A DNA stretch of 64,000 nucleotides from Yamagishiella unicocca (taxonomy: Eukaryota; Chlorophyta; Chlorophyceae; Chlamydomonadales; Volvocaceae): NCBI GenBank assembly GCA_003116995.1, contig BDSL01000027.1, forward strand, positions 434,001-498,000, read 5' to 3'. Below, piece after piece: positions 21,986 through 34,687 of the stretch. Position 1 is the stretch's first letter. Each line of letters starts with the position of its first letter. Made by a program: the position numbers and the translations under genes. The notes under the pieces are model-generated. The model was not told the DNA's origin. It was given only the letters and a program-made list of their open reading frames with translations, and searched no databases.

Positions 21986-24668
21986 GGTACCATCCCAATG
22001 GCGCCAGGCATGCCTGGCGCAATTACCATTGACTGCCCCCAGGCATGCCTAGGCATGCCTGACAACTTGCTTTCTGCACGGGATGCCACAGCCCACTTTA
22101 CGCTGTATTTCTTATAACGGAATACGCCTACAGGCAAAGGTCATAGCCCCGCCCCTGAGAACGGGCAAACTAGGCCTGGGCCTGTCCATCTCAATGGGCA
22201 CAGGCATGCCTGAGCATGCCTAGGCATGTGACATCGCGCACGGGGGCTGCATGCACCTGCTACAAAGCTGCACCTGCTTCTGTGCCTACCAATGTAACCA
22301 GGGAGCCTTTGAAGGGTTTCCGAAAAGGCATGGGCATGCCTGCACGGGTTCTGGGGAGCGTGCCTGGGCCTATCCATCCCAATGGCCCCAGGCGTGCCTG
22401 GCCATGCCTACACGTGTACGAACACGCCTGGTACTACGCCTGTTGAAGCTACCAGGGAGCCTCTGAAGGACCCTGGAGTGGGTGCGGGCGTTTTCTGGGC
22501 CAGGCCTGTCCATTCGAATGGCCCCAGGCGTGCCTGGGCATGCCTGGCCATGCCTACACGTGTGCGAACGCGCCTGGGGGCTGCATGCATCTGGTTCTGC
22601 GCCTGCTGGAGCTACCAGGGAGCCTCTGAAGGACCCTGGAGTGGGTGCGGGCGTTTTCTGGGGAGCGTGCCCAGGCCTGTCCATTCGAATGGCCCCAGGC
22701 GTGCCTAGGCATGCCTGGCCATGCCTACACATGTACGAACACGCCTGGGGGCTGCACACTCCTGGTACTGCGCCTGTCGAAGCTACCAGGGAGCCTCTGA
22801 AGGACCCTGGAGTGGGTGCGGGCGTTTTCTGGGGAGCGTGCCCAGGCCTGTCCATTCGAATGGCCCTAGGCTTCCACCGCCGCCCCCAACTAGGACCTAG
22901 TATGATATTATAAAGCTGGTATGGCGGGGGGGATGGTCTGGCATAAACCCGAAGAGCAATCCCACTTTCGGTGGTCTGGCCGCTCCCTTGTTTCTGTTGG
23001 GGCTGGAAGCAAGGGGGAAGTGCTCGTGCGTTACCGTACGTGACCCTAGGCTTCCACCGCCGCCCCCAACTAGGACCTAGTATGATATTATAAAGCTGGT
23101 ATGGCGGGGGGGATGGTCTGGCATAAACCCGAAGAGCAATCCCACTTTCGGTGGTCTGGCCGGAGTTTTTGCCCAGGTCGTAGCCCATAGAAAAAGATAA
23201 AATCTCAGTGGGTCTCCGGCCTAGTGGAAAACTTTCAGCCTCGCCAGTCCTTAAAAGCGTACACATGCCTAACTCGTTGGAAATATGGCATTGGCGCGTG
23301 GTTGAAAAGGCAGGGACAATCCTCTCGGCCCAGAGCCCAAGACAACCCAGCCTGGTCTGGTTTACTCATGCCAGACGTGACAGGTCACGCCTGGAAAAGC
23401 ATCGTAACCAAAAGGCGTGCCTAGGCATAATTAGGGTGCCCAGACGTGCCAGTGAGGGGGGCTGTTTCCACCGGGGGGTGGCTGTGGCCATAATAGCATT
23501 GGAATGGACAGGCCCAGGCAGGCTCCCCAGAAAACACCAATACCCTATCGATGCTCCTTCAGAGGTTCCCTTGTAGCTAGGGCAGGCACAGAACCAGGAG
23601 CATGCAGCCTCCAGGCGCGTTCGTACACGCCCAGGCACGCCTGTGGATATTGGAATGGGCAGGCACAGGCACGCTCCCCAGGAAACGACCATACCCACTC
23701 TAGGGTCCTGCAGAGGCGCCAAGGTAGCTTCGACAGGCACAGAACCAGGTGCGTGCAGCCCCTAGGCGTACTCCATACATATGTAGGCATGCCCAGGCAC
23801 GCATGTGGCCATTGGAATGGACAGGCCCAGGCACGCTGCCCAGAAAAACGCCCATTTCCCACTCCAGGGTCCTTCACAGGCTCCCTGGTAGCTCGAACAG
23901 GAACAGAACCAGGTGCTTACAGCCCCCAGGCGCATTCGTACACGTGCAGGCATGGCCAGGCATGCCCAGGCACACCTGTGGCCATTCGAATGGACAGGCC
24001 TGGGCACACTCCCCAGAAAAACGCTCATACCCACTCCAGGGTCCTTCACAGGCTCCCTGGTAGCTCCAGCAGGCGCAGAACCAGATGCATGCAGCCCCCA
24101 GGCGCATTCGTACACGTGTAGGCATGGCCAGGCATGCCCAGGCACGCCTGGGGCCATTACAATGGACAGGCCCAAAACATCACCAATATATACCCTATCG
24201 AGGCTCCGCGACAGCTCTGACAGGCACAGAACCAGGTGCATGCAGCCCCCAGGCGCGTTCGTACATGTGTAGGCATGCCCAGGCATGCCTGTGCCCATTA
24301 GGGTTGACAGGCCCAGGCACGCCGCGAGAAAACGCCCATACCTTGAGAAAGCACTTTAGAGGCTCGCCTGCTACACACCCTGGTATGTCCGACTGGCCCA
24401 GTGCCAAGTTGATGAAACCCCCGGGCGCGATATCACATGCCTAGGCATGCTCAGGCATGCCTGTGCCCATTGAGATGGACAGGCCCAAGCCTAACTTGCC
24501 CATCCTCAGGGGCGGGGCTATGACCTTTGCCTGTAGGCTTATTTCGTAATAAGAAAATACAATACAAAGTGGGCTGTGCAGAAAGCAAGTTGTCAGGCAT
24601 GCCTAGGCATGCCTGGGGGGAGTCAATGGTAATTGCCCAGGCATGCCTGGCGCCATTGGGATGGTACC
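21986..24668. mobile_element. Foldback-like DNA element with tandem-repeat inverted arms
   Basis: The ends are inverted copies: the left begins GGTACCATCCCAATGGCGCC at 21986 and the right ends with its reverse complement at 24668. The outer 250 bp of each arm match, including the palindrome CCAGGCATGCCTGG, the block around TTGCTTTCTGCAC and the block around GGTCATAGCCCCGCCCC. Inside, each arm is built from direct tandem units rich in GGCATGCC: about 171 bp on the left (units start at 22501, 22672 and 22843) and about 145-175 bp on the right (23500-24400), in opposite orientation. The central spacer (about 22870-23500) holds a 119-bp direct duplication. No transposase is encoded, so it is non-autonomous. 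Long inverted arms made of subrepeats define foldback elements. No clear target duplication was found. Confidence 0.75.
22864..23162 (+). repeat. 119-bp direct duplication in foldback spacer
   Basis: Bases 22864-22982 recur without a mismatch at 23044-23162, an offset of 180 bp. The unit starts CCCTAGGCTTCCACCGCC and contains a TATGATATTATAAAG segment. Confidence 0.9.
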
Positions 24669-25343
24669 ATTCATAACTCGGATGTTACAGTATCCTCAAG
24701 CTCAGCCCAGGACGTCCCAGGACAAGAAGAGGGGCCCTCTCCTGCTGTGAATGAAGTTCCTTCAAACCTTTCGAAGACCGATGGCTCACCTGGTACCGCA
24801 TTCAATATGGCGCCTAGTCTGGAAAGGCCGTACATCTGTCCGTACCGAGCGGGAACGAGCTGGAACGAGCTTCCTCCGGAACTGCATCTCATGATAGACA
24901 ATCGATAAGACGCTATCGACCGGGTGCACCGTACATGTACACGGCACAAACGTTGTCTCATGAAGGGATGAGATTTCCTAACGGGCACATACGTAAGGAG
25001 CTGCGAATCACCACTTGCTTGGACACCGTCTGCTCGGTGCTACTGCTGGAAGGAAACGACACGGTAATAATATCGCGCAAACATGACAAACATTCACTGC
25101 GTCCAGCCATAAAATCGCGATCGACAGCAGGCCACACAACAGGCGGCGGTGCATTTACAATTACACGCCTGCTGACTCCTTCGAGGTAGCTAAGCCATTA
25201 GTCTTGTGCGTGCGACATGTAAATGTAAATGTATGAATAATATGATAAAGGACCTTGTGGGTTATTGCTGTCCGTTACATTACACATATCACACACACTG
25301 ATAGATGTACAGCCATCCGTCGCCATACACGCTGCTGCGACAT
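24669..25343. other. Short intergenic stretch downstream of kinase copy C
   Basis: No gene is recognised. It separates the foldback element from the stop codon of kinase copy C and should hold the 3' untranslated region of that gene. CCAGGACAAGAAGAGG near 24717-24732 also occurs on the far side of the foldback element near 21656. Confidence 0.45.
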
Positions 25344-28300
25344 TCAAACAACCTGCTGCTGCGTCGCCAAGACCAGATGCTTGACCAATTCCGCTGCTGA
25401 AGGCCGCCTGTCGGGATCTGGCTCCCAGCATTGCTCCATTATACGGCATACCTTGTACGGCCACCGGTCGATGCTGGCTGCTGGTGGTGGCAACGGCAGG
25501 CGCTGCAGATGCATCGCAACGCGCACCGCAATGTTCACCATTTCCATGCCCTCCCACGGAGCTTCTCCCGCGAGCATTTCCCATAGCAGAACCCCGAAAG
25601 AGTAGATGTCCTGAACGTAGGGCAAGCAGGGTTGGCAGGAACATGGGGGTTTTAATTGCGGGTACGTAGCGGTGCACAAGATAACACTGCAACCCCACTC
25701 TGCGGGTATGTACGTACAGCTCGTACGGTAGCCTAGGTATGGGCAGTTTTCGCTTACCGCTTTGCATGTTGTCTCCTGAGTTTGGACGTCGAAGCACTCC
25801 TATTGTCGGGGAAACAATGGATACGTGTTAAAGAGGAAGACAATTGATGGTGCATGTCAAGGAGGAACATTTACGCTAATGTGAAACGTCGTCATACACA
25901 CCTACGTACCATCTGTAACCGATGTTTCTCAACACATACCATCCCTCGCAAGCAGGCAGTGCGATGCGTGCCGCCATGCACATGCCCTTAATGTAAACGG
26001 ACAGGCGTATTTTACAGTAAATACGGGCGGACAGTCGCACGTGCCGGTTTCCGCGGAGGCAGACGTCATTCAGCAGCGTACCAACAGCGTACCATACGTA
26101 CCGGTGCGCTGTACGCCGGCTGAGCAAACCATTTAAGCGGTAGCGAGTGTAGGTGGTTCGTCATCAATTGTCGTACGTGCATACGTAGGTGGCCACATGA
26201 CGGGGCGCAGCAGCAGCAGCCAGGCGCCGCCGGCAGTTAGAACGGGGAGGGCAAGAGGCAAGAGGCACAATGCGGTGGCCGTTATCAAGTTGCAAGCAAG
26301 ACACTGGAAGATACAGAGCGAGAGTAGCGTACCATCGATCCACTCAGCGATGACGCAGGAAATCGGGTCTCTCCTTCTCTCGTTGTGCCTATCGTCGACA
26401 TACCTCATCCAACCGACAATGGCCCCAGATAAATCACCCTGTCCCACGCACGCCCGCAACTCGACGTACGCAGCCTCTGCTCCGTCCTCTCCCTCCCGTG
26501 CATCCCCCTGCCAACTGCTGCTAGTCCATCAGCTGATGTATCCCTCTGCCCTTTGTGCGTGCTCCATCATTGCAGCAGCCAACTTGTGCGTCCCTTCCTC
26601 CGTCGATGGGGTCCTACCCGTGTACGATATTACTACCGGTAAGCAAGGTTTCTTGCTTGACCCGTGTACGATAGTAACGAGCAACGTTTCTATTCTTGCT
26701 TGATGTTACTAGTACGGTTGTTTTCCTTTAACATTCGGTGCGCAATCACCAGGAGGAACGAAATGCAGCAAAGGCAGGCAGGCAGGCATGGACGTTACCT
26801 AGCTTGTAAGGGATCCTGCCTGCCTGCCTGTCAGGTCCCATACGTGAAGCACACACCTAGCTAGCCATTTTTGCCAATTGGGTTCTCAGAAGCAACCTAC
26901 CGTTCCAGCTCCGTACATTGCAGTAAAGAGAGCCGTGTTGCGCAAACGCGACAGCCCGAAATCCTGTAGATGGCGCAAACATTCATAGGCGTATGCAAAG
27001 GCGGTGACATCTCTGGTGATCTGGTTTTACGATGACCGGCTGGGGACAACAGACGACCCCTCCCTGGACGGGAAGCCAGTGTGCCCTAGTCCCCGTAACC
27101 TGTCCATTGACAGGCGCGAGCTGTGGGGTTAATTAAGCTTAGCCTCGATATCAATTGTAAGCATGAAAAGGCGTAACCGCGGATGACAGCTTGACAGGAA
27201 GGCGTAAGAACCCCAGCTTACAGTTACGTCCCCGCCGAGAAAGTATGTACGTACGCTGATTTTGACTATGGGTCGCTCGCTGCAGGGTCTGTTGAGCAGT
27301 ACGTTGGCCGGCTTGAGGTCTCGGTGGAAGATGGTGGGATGCAGGTACTCGAGTCCCCTCGCAATTTCGGTGGCGATGTGTAAAACCTGTCGGTCATCCC
27401 AGCGAGAGCACAACAAGAATGCAAGCACAGCGGCTAGCGTTAGCTGCTTACCGTTAACAATATTCACCGTTGACCTGGGCGCCTGGATGATCGTAATCCA
27501 CCATCAGTCGGTTCGATTCATGCATGAATCAAATGCCGATACTAAAATCTTGACAATGAGCGGACTAAGTACAGGTGGGGCCTACTTGTAACATTGTACG
27601 ACATCCATCACGTCGTCCGGCGTAATAAGGCGTATACTGTATGCCTGAAACGGCTAGCAACGGACGGTAGAGTAGGACATGGGAACGAAGCAATCATGGA
27701 CCGTTCCACAAAGGCAGGCGACTACCTGAGCAGCAGCGGCATGCGCGTGTGTTCCGACCTTGGGGCCTGTCAGCTACATAGCATTGCGATACTTACGACG
27801 AAGGGGCCCAACTCATCCAGTGTTCTTTGCCACAATATCAGCAGGAGCGTTCGTGATATCTATGTCAAGCTGGCTGGCGGACACGCGGGCTCCCCCCAAA
27901 TGGATTCTCTTATCAAACCCCCCCAACTTGTTCGCAGCCGCTTATTTCGGCATTTTGGTTGTTTTCTTTCTGCTCCATAGCCAGTTAGCCACGCACACGA
28001 ACGAAATCAGCAACAAAACAATATCTTTACGGCATACATTAATGGTACTCACAGCTCTGTACGACGCGCGACAGTTAAACCTTACCATCTTCAGGGGTAA
28101 CGGTCGTGGACTTGTGTAGATCAGTTTGTCAAGTGATACCTCCATAAGCTCCATCACGAGTCCCAATCGTGGGGGCTGCACACACGCCGCGATCAGGCGC
28201 ACGATGTTTGGGTGCTGGCAACGGCCCAGCACTTCAACCTCCTGTAATAAGGAGGTGAAAACGCTTTTGTTTAGAATTTATCAGCCAGTAGTGTACTACT

Positions 28301-31300
28301 TCCCTGGCTGATGGCCTGTATGCATGCTTAAGGGCAAAAACGCAACCGTGAGTTTGCAGCATCGAGCATTACTCTTTGCTATATATAGTAAGCTTTGCGC
28401 GTGTTGAGAGCCAGTCCAAACTAAAAAAATGGTAGGTTGACTGGCGCGAACGAGCACAAACGGTGGGCGCAGACGACAACAAACGGTGGGCGCGGACGAG
28501 TGCAAACGCCGGTGGGCGCGGACGAGCGGCGCCGGTCCCGGACGTGGATAACATGTCGGAAAATGCCGCATGGCTCGCACTCGATAGCTTAGCGTGCTTT
28601 GAGATTCCGTAGTATTGACAGCTTAGCGTGCTTTGAGATTCCGTAGTACCAAACACAATTTTTGTGAGGCAAGCAATGAAGGCACTGCTTGCTAGCGTGC
28701 AGGTGCACCTCGCCGTGCTCCGCCCCGCCCATTTCAGGCGTGTAACCGCAAACGTACGGCGGCAACCGCTCGCAAGCAAGCGCACCAAGCAAGCAGCTAC
28801 GTAATGACTCACGCACCTGCACCAGGGCAGTGATCAGCTGGTCCTCCTCAGCAGCCACAGCAGGATCGTGTTGCTCCAGTATGAGCTTCACAGCGACGTT
28901 CTCCCCTCGAAACACACCACCGACCACCCTGCCGAAGGCGCCTTTGCCCAGAGTCGCCGTCGTCAACGTTACCACATCGGAGCACTTCCCCGCCGACGCA
29001 ACCGCTATCCGCTGACCGTTTCTGGGGCTGCCGCCTCCAGCCACGGTGTAGCTGTCGTCGCTCGTGAATCCGCCGACTGAAGCAGGATGAGGCACTGCAG
29101 CGGCTTCTGCTACGGGCACCATTTCAATGTCGAGATCCAACCCTGCCGCGAATGGGCTTCCAGCCATGACAACCGCATCCGGCAGAGCGTGTAATCCCGC
29201 CGTGCTCAGGTGGCCAGCAGGCGGCAGCTCCGGTCCTGCAACCAAGTTAGTTGCCACCGATGTGATGCGCTATCTAGGTTTTCATTGTCGCACTGGCAAT
29301 CAATTGGCGGAGAGGTGCGTGCGCGACATGCAGGCAGCACAGCAGCAGTATGGCAGTCGGAAAACGCAGCCCCGTCCGCAGCTTTCCCTCCCTGGTGCGT
29401 GCCAACTGACGATATTGCACTTGTCCAACCGGTTTTTTGCTTTCATCCAAGGTAGGACTCCCGTCGCTTTCGATTGAAGCAAGCTAGTTCCAAAGGCTGC
29501 GGCGATAGGGGACGGGCGGGGGAGGCCACTGCGAGCTGGTTCGTCCAGTCAGCTCCACACCGTCCCCAGCAACTAAATGTGCGTGCCTTACCGTCTGATA
29601 GGTCTGATCCTTTCTGTTGCAGAGCCTCTCCCAGTCTGTCATTTCTGCCTTGTACGGAGGTGCATTTATCACCGTAGTTGTGGAACTGGTAAAGACCCAT
29701 TGCTGCTGATCGGAATTCGTCCGCTGCCGGCTGCTCTTCGGCTGCACTGTGTGCGCTTGGCACGGGGGGGTTCAAAGCACGGGGGGGTTCAAAGCACGGG
29801 GGGGTTCAAAGCACGGGGGGTGGGTAGGGTCGCGTGTAAGCCACACACACACACAATTCAGCCATTACTAAGCAGCAATTCCAAATGCAACAAACAATGG
29901 AAACAATTGGAACAATTAAGGCGTGAGTTGCAATGCAAAGCAAAGCTTGTGAAGGGCCTCAGGGGAGTGTACTCACGCAACTTACGCGTCGGTGATAGCG
30001 ATGACTTTCATTGGCAGGTGCAGTCGCCGCTTCCGAACGGGCCTCCCGCGCAGGTAGAAAGCGCCTACCGCCAAGGCGGTCAGCAGAATAACAGCTGTAT
30101 GTGGGAGTACGATGCGTAAAAGGCATACAAGGGTACAAGGGGCCCATATACGGCTGGTCAGCGTACGCACCAACTCGTGTAGTAGAGATAGCGAGCATCA
30201 TCAGCGTTAGGGACACACCGGTGAGGAAACCAACTGTCACAGTTGGACCCGCAAGGACGCAATGAAGGGGTAGGTGTCGCTGCTATCGGCCGCCCGCCCA
30301 CCGCATGCGACGCGTTCCGACACTACCCACCATCCAGTTACACGGGTTTTCCTCGCAACCTACCTAGCTTTATATTAGGCACCATGTCTTTGGGTTCGGC
30401 TGGGCGGTGTTAAGTTTGGATAGCCTACATCCGGGTGCGTGATGCATAACAGACACCCCGGCGAACCCATAGCCCAGGGAAATAGGGCCCACAAACGAAT
30501 TGCTGCAGGCGTAAGTAGCAAGAAATAACCTACGTCGTTTCCATTCGAAACGCCAGAGCGAGCGAGAGGAGGACACGCATAGTCTATGTTTCTCCATGAT
30601 ATGTAGGGTGCCCTAATGCTAGCTGAGAACATTCAGATGAATCGAACCGGTCATCTTCTCCGCCGACAGCTTGCATGAGGTGCAATTCCGCCCTGCCTCC
30701 TGGAGCAAGGCCGCGCCTCAGGCCGGTGAGCCCAAAGCTTGACACTCCAATTGGTTGGAAGTAAGGCACCTGGGAGCCTGAGCTGCAGGAAGGGTAAGCC
30801 GTGCGCTCTCGCTCCTGCTGTCGGCCCACCACCTCATGTAATCGAGGTATGGTTGACAACCCACTTCCGCGATTTGAACCAAAGCGTTTTCCTCTTTTTC
30901 GCACGTACATACGTCAGCACCCGCACGTCCGGTCCCTCTCCAGCATGCACCGCGCATTCACCCACCTCCAACGCAGCCAACAATCACCGCCACCAGCTGC
31001 GGGCCGTTTAGGGTCTCCCCCGCTGACGAGAACTCGCCGCCGCTACCTGCTTGCAGGTTCCCTCCTGTCTCCGTCGCAGCGAGAATAGACTCCGCGTCTC
31101 GCCGCTGCTGCTGCGACTGTGCCGGCAGCAGCCCTGTGCTGCCCGTGGTGTTTCGATTAGCCGCGAATGAAGAGAGCATGCACCCAATGGGGCCCAGAGC
31201 CTTCACACATTCCATAGACAGCACTGAACGACATAAGAAGATGCTGCCGGTGATCAGCACGTCGTAGTTGTTGGGCTGTGGTTTTCCAGCCAAGTCCGTA

Positions 31301-33293
31301 TCCGCTCCCGCCATTGCTACGTCGTATAAAACCGCGCGGTCAGGCCAGCAGCGCAGCATTGGCGGAGCCGCGGTGTCATTCAGGCAGCCTATAGGCTCTG
31401 GGACGGTTGTGTCGAATCGCTGGACGCCAGGCACTCCAGGGAGGCGAATTGCTCCAAGGAAGTTTTGCTTCCGAATCTCTATCGGGAAGCATGCTTCTGT
31501 TGGTGAGATCGAGGCCAGCCAGGTCGTAGCGCGCGCCCGCATCAACCGCCAGCAGTGTTGCAAGCGTACGCAGTCAATGTTCAAGGGAGGGAATGCGATG
31601 GGAACGAAGGAGGAAGGGCGCGGGGAAGTAGGAACCGAAACGCTGAGCGCAACGTATGACGATCGCGGCAGCTAATAATGAAAAGGGGCCATTAGTTGTG
31701 CCTCTTTGCTAGGGAGCGATGTTGCACCGATATCAGTACCAACCTGCGCGACGCACAATCCCCACCCAGCGATTGCACGGCAATTGATGAGACCTTGTTC
31801 AGGGATGCGAGGAAATCGCTGAAATGCATGGTAGCCACGCACTTGCTGACATAAGCGTGTTTCCTTGATTAACACCCACGCACTGGCAACCAACCAAGCA
31901 GCTGGCCACCAAACCCGCGCCGTTGCTCACCCTGCTAGCTTGCACTAGCTGGCTCGGCACACTGATCGACCTAAGCTTTCTTACCGATAATGGACGCGAC
32001 GCGATGTGTCGCCAATGCTGCTCCAGAACCTACAGAAGATGGCGCCAGCATGCCCAGACCAGGACTGCGCATCAGATTGTCCGCGCGGAACGAGACCAGG
32101 ACCACTTGGATCAACATCAGCGTTACCCTATCTCCCAGCTGGACCTGCAGTAGTTTTCGGCAATGCAGCAACGACCGGGGTCAAATGGAGGGCGGGGCAG
32201 GCAGGTGCGCAGGGAGCCTAGACCCTGCTCAGACCGTTGCGCCACCCGGCAGGGCCTCTCCGAAACCGAGGGGCTGGAAATGGCCGCAGCAAGTGACTTT
32301 CATGAGCGTTGTGCCGCCGGGCGCCAGTGTTTTGTTTTGCAGCCTATCTAACAACCCCAACTGAAATTGATTCAGCCCGAGACTGGAGTTTAACTCGTGC
32401 TCAGCGTCTTAAGCTTGTTTTCGGGGGTGGTTAGGAGGATTTGGACAGATGGCGTTGAAAGGGAAAGTCGACCAAACTGTCCCAAAATCATGATCATGCA
32501 TGTGGTCTCCACTGCCCAGTTGCGCTCGTTGGTTAAGCATGGCCTTGCCCACGTTGACCGCTGGTATCCCAGACCCATAGGTCCCCGGGGGCTCTGCAGA
32601 AGCTCCGCGATTCCTGGAAGCCGGCATACAGTGCATATCACTTGGGGCCCACCCCTCCCATCGCAAGACAGTATGCTTGTAGGCAACTGCGTCGTAAGCC
32701 CATTGCATGCCAGAGAAAATAAGTGTATACCGTACAGGTAGACGGCTGGATGCGTGCCGTCGTGTGGCACAACTGTGGCACAAATGCAGCTGGTAGCACA
32801 TGTTGTGTGCATGGTTGCTAACGCGTTTTGGATGCTTCAGCATGGTCACTTTAAGGTGCGGTTCTCAGCGAACACGTATCAACCGTACCTTTCGGGAGAC
32901 ACCGAGAGCCAGAACGGGCCACGACGCCAGCGCTTCGCTTCCTCTAATAGTCAGGTTTCGTCTCAGCTGCACCGGCGTGCTGTACGCCGCCCAGTCGGCA
33001 TCGGACATCTCCAGAAAGGGAACTTCAACGATTGCCAACGATACATCTGTATTTGCAAATGCGGCTACTAACTCAGGCCCACTACGGACTTGGACGCTGT
33101 GATTCACAACGGCCGGCCTTGACTCTTCACTTCGCAGCTCCGCGCCTTTGATACTGACGATAGCTATAAAATGAAAAAGCAGAAGGAGAAAATGGTGCCT
33201 CGGACTAGCAAGATAGCTCCAAATGGCCATCGCAGAGAAAGAAGCACGTACACCTGGTACACCAGGAACACGCTTCATGTGCTTCATCGTCAT
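25344..33293 (-). CDS. Receptor-like TKL-type protein kinase, tandem copy C (one exon not found)
   Basis: Exons in phase are 33293-32889, 32144-31985, 31496-31047, 30094-29986, 29644-29592, 29235-28817, 28241-28086, 27386-27255, 26963-26901, 25799-25758 and 25610-25344 (751 aa without the missing piece). Residues 33-50 are a leader (FLLLLFHFIAIVSIKG). The ectodomain shares VRSGPELVAAFANT and PIGCML with copies A and B. The span is AVILLTALAVGAFYL, followed by RPVRKRR. The kinase has GKGAFGRVVGG, VAVKLI, HRDLKPANV, DFGLSRL, ECFD, DIYSFGVLLWEM and CWEPDPDRRP. Exons of 156, 132 and 63 nt have the same lengths as in copy B. I could not find the exon that should supply xxYMAP between GAGT and ECFD in the intron 26900-25800. 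Either it has diverged beyond recognition or this copy is impaired. The 29644-29592 exon is small and rests on phase and splice sites only. Confidence 0.75.
28436..28650 (+). repeat. Intronic tandem repeats in kinase copy C
   Basis: In the intron between the glycine-loop exon and the next there are three to four imperfect 28-30 bp units around CAAACGGTGGGCGC (28450-28525). Two near-identical 29-bp copies containing AGCTTAGCGTGCTTTGAG follow at about 28588 and 28621. Confidence 0.7.
29760..29822 (+). repeat. G-rich 18-bp tandem repeat in intron
   Basis: Four units of GCACGGGGGGGTTCAAA lie in the intron between the membrane-span exon and the small exon of kinase copy C. The runs of seven G make quadruplex formation possible on the non-transcribed strand. 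Confidence 0.7.
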
Positions 33294-34006
33294 TACATCT
33301 TCTTCTTACTGTTATAGATCCCCCGGTAAAAATACTGTATGTGAGGATGCTCTGCATCCATACATTCCACTGCTGTAGGAACAATGCACAAGTGGAAAGA
33401 CGCTGTCGTATCCGATGTACCTGTACGCACGGCCGAGCGCCCGGTCTGACCCTAACAACACATACGTTTGTGGCGTGGCAGTAAACTGACTCCTGTGCAG
33501 TTGCAGCATCCTCAACCAGGCTTGTATCCGTGCAATGCTGTGCGTGCCATTAAAGGGGTCATGGGCATTAGCAGTTTAAATGGCCACCGTTCCTCCCGCA
33601 TTGGATCAAAATTATACATAAAACTATACGGGAAAGGAAGCGTGCGGCACGCATGGACAGTGTTCGGTTGTCGTGACCTTCGTAACCGATTCGAACGAAC
33701 ATGAGAGGCCGAAAAGCATCTTCGCTTCCCATCAGGTGACTGCGTACTATTAGCAGTGGCAAGTAGACGCTCCAAATGGTGTAGCGTTGTGGCCTGTGAA
33801 AGAACGTTAGATCATCATAGCCTGACCTGCCCGACTATCGCTATCCTACTGCTAATGCTGGGGTCGTGACCCCTTGCCCGGGACTCCCACAAAACGTACC
33901 CTCTCTCCAATTGCACAGCCCGACGTCATGTACGCGACCTAACTGCTAGAGCGGCTGTGCTGTCCACACGCTCAATGCTCAGTGGCCAATGCTTAGTTGC
34001 CATTTC
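33294..34006. other. Upstream region of kinase copy C
   Basis: No gene is recognised. This should contain the promoter of kinase copy C, which starts at 33293 and reads leftward. Only short overlapping ORFs are present. Confidence 0.45.
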
Positions 34007-34687
34007 CTAGCCAACAGCGGCGACCCAGAACACAGACGTTCCGGCATCGGCAGTAATGGTGTCACGTTGCAATCCCTTTCGGCTTGAGTCGTCACGCGTG
34101 GGGGCCTCGTTGGTTAGCTGTGTGTAGCGTAGCGTAGAAGCACGTATCCAATGCATGATGGCATCTGTGTAGGGTCGTGACAGCAGCTGCATATGATCGT
34201 GGTAGGTAGGCCCCTCATCCCAGGCACACATCACAGCCAACCTTCGTGCCTTGGCGCCGATGGCTGCATCCACGACAAGGCCATGTAGGGACGTCCAGAG
34301 CGAGGCAGCCAGCCGAGACTGATACCTTAAAAGAAGACGCGTTAAGGTGTAAGCCAGTCAGCGTTCCAGGTAACTGGCACGAATTACGGTTCCATCGTGC
34401 ATGCCAGCGCAGCTTCCGCATTGAATCCGTGCCGCCCGTGGATCCCAGGCTAGTAATGACATCATGGCCAAGCAACGTGAACTGCCGAGCATCTGCACAA
34501 GCGGACGGCTGCAGGGACAAACCCTTAACCTTACTTTAGAAACAATAACGTCATCATCCGGACTGACAATGGCGATGCTCCGCCCGTCCGTCGCACCACG
34601 ATGTTCCATCAAGCTCTGCCGGCATATACCCATTAATTCAACTTTCCACGCATCGAAACTTGCGAACAACAGCAGGCATCTCATCAC
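34007..34687 (-). CDS. Possible small three-exon gene, unknown
   Basis: A splice chain can be built in phase 0: 34687-34535, 34481-34326 and 34249-34007 (about 183 aa with stop at 34007). The first exon starts MMRCLLLFASFDAW and ends at AAA|GTAAGG. The second starts after CTCGGCAG (FTLLGHDVITSLGS) and ends AAG|GTATCA. The third contains LAVMCAWDEGPTYHDH. The start Met is uncertain and further 5' exons may exist up to about 35500, where an open stretch (LRADSRARRKACIDSRRPSY) is seen. I do not recognise any domain. The chain rests on splice signals and codon character alone and could be chance. Confidence 0.3.

Noticed and set aside
22370..23266. Minus-strand ORF of 298 codons in the foldback element
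   Set aside because: It reads through the tandem units and the duplicated spacer and shows no transposase motif; a repeat artefact.
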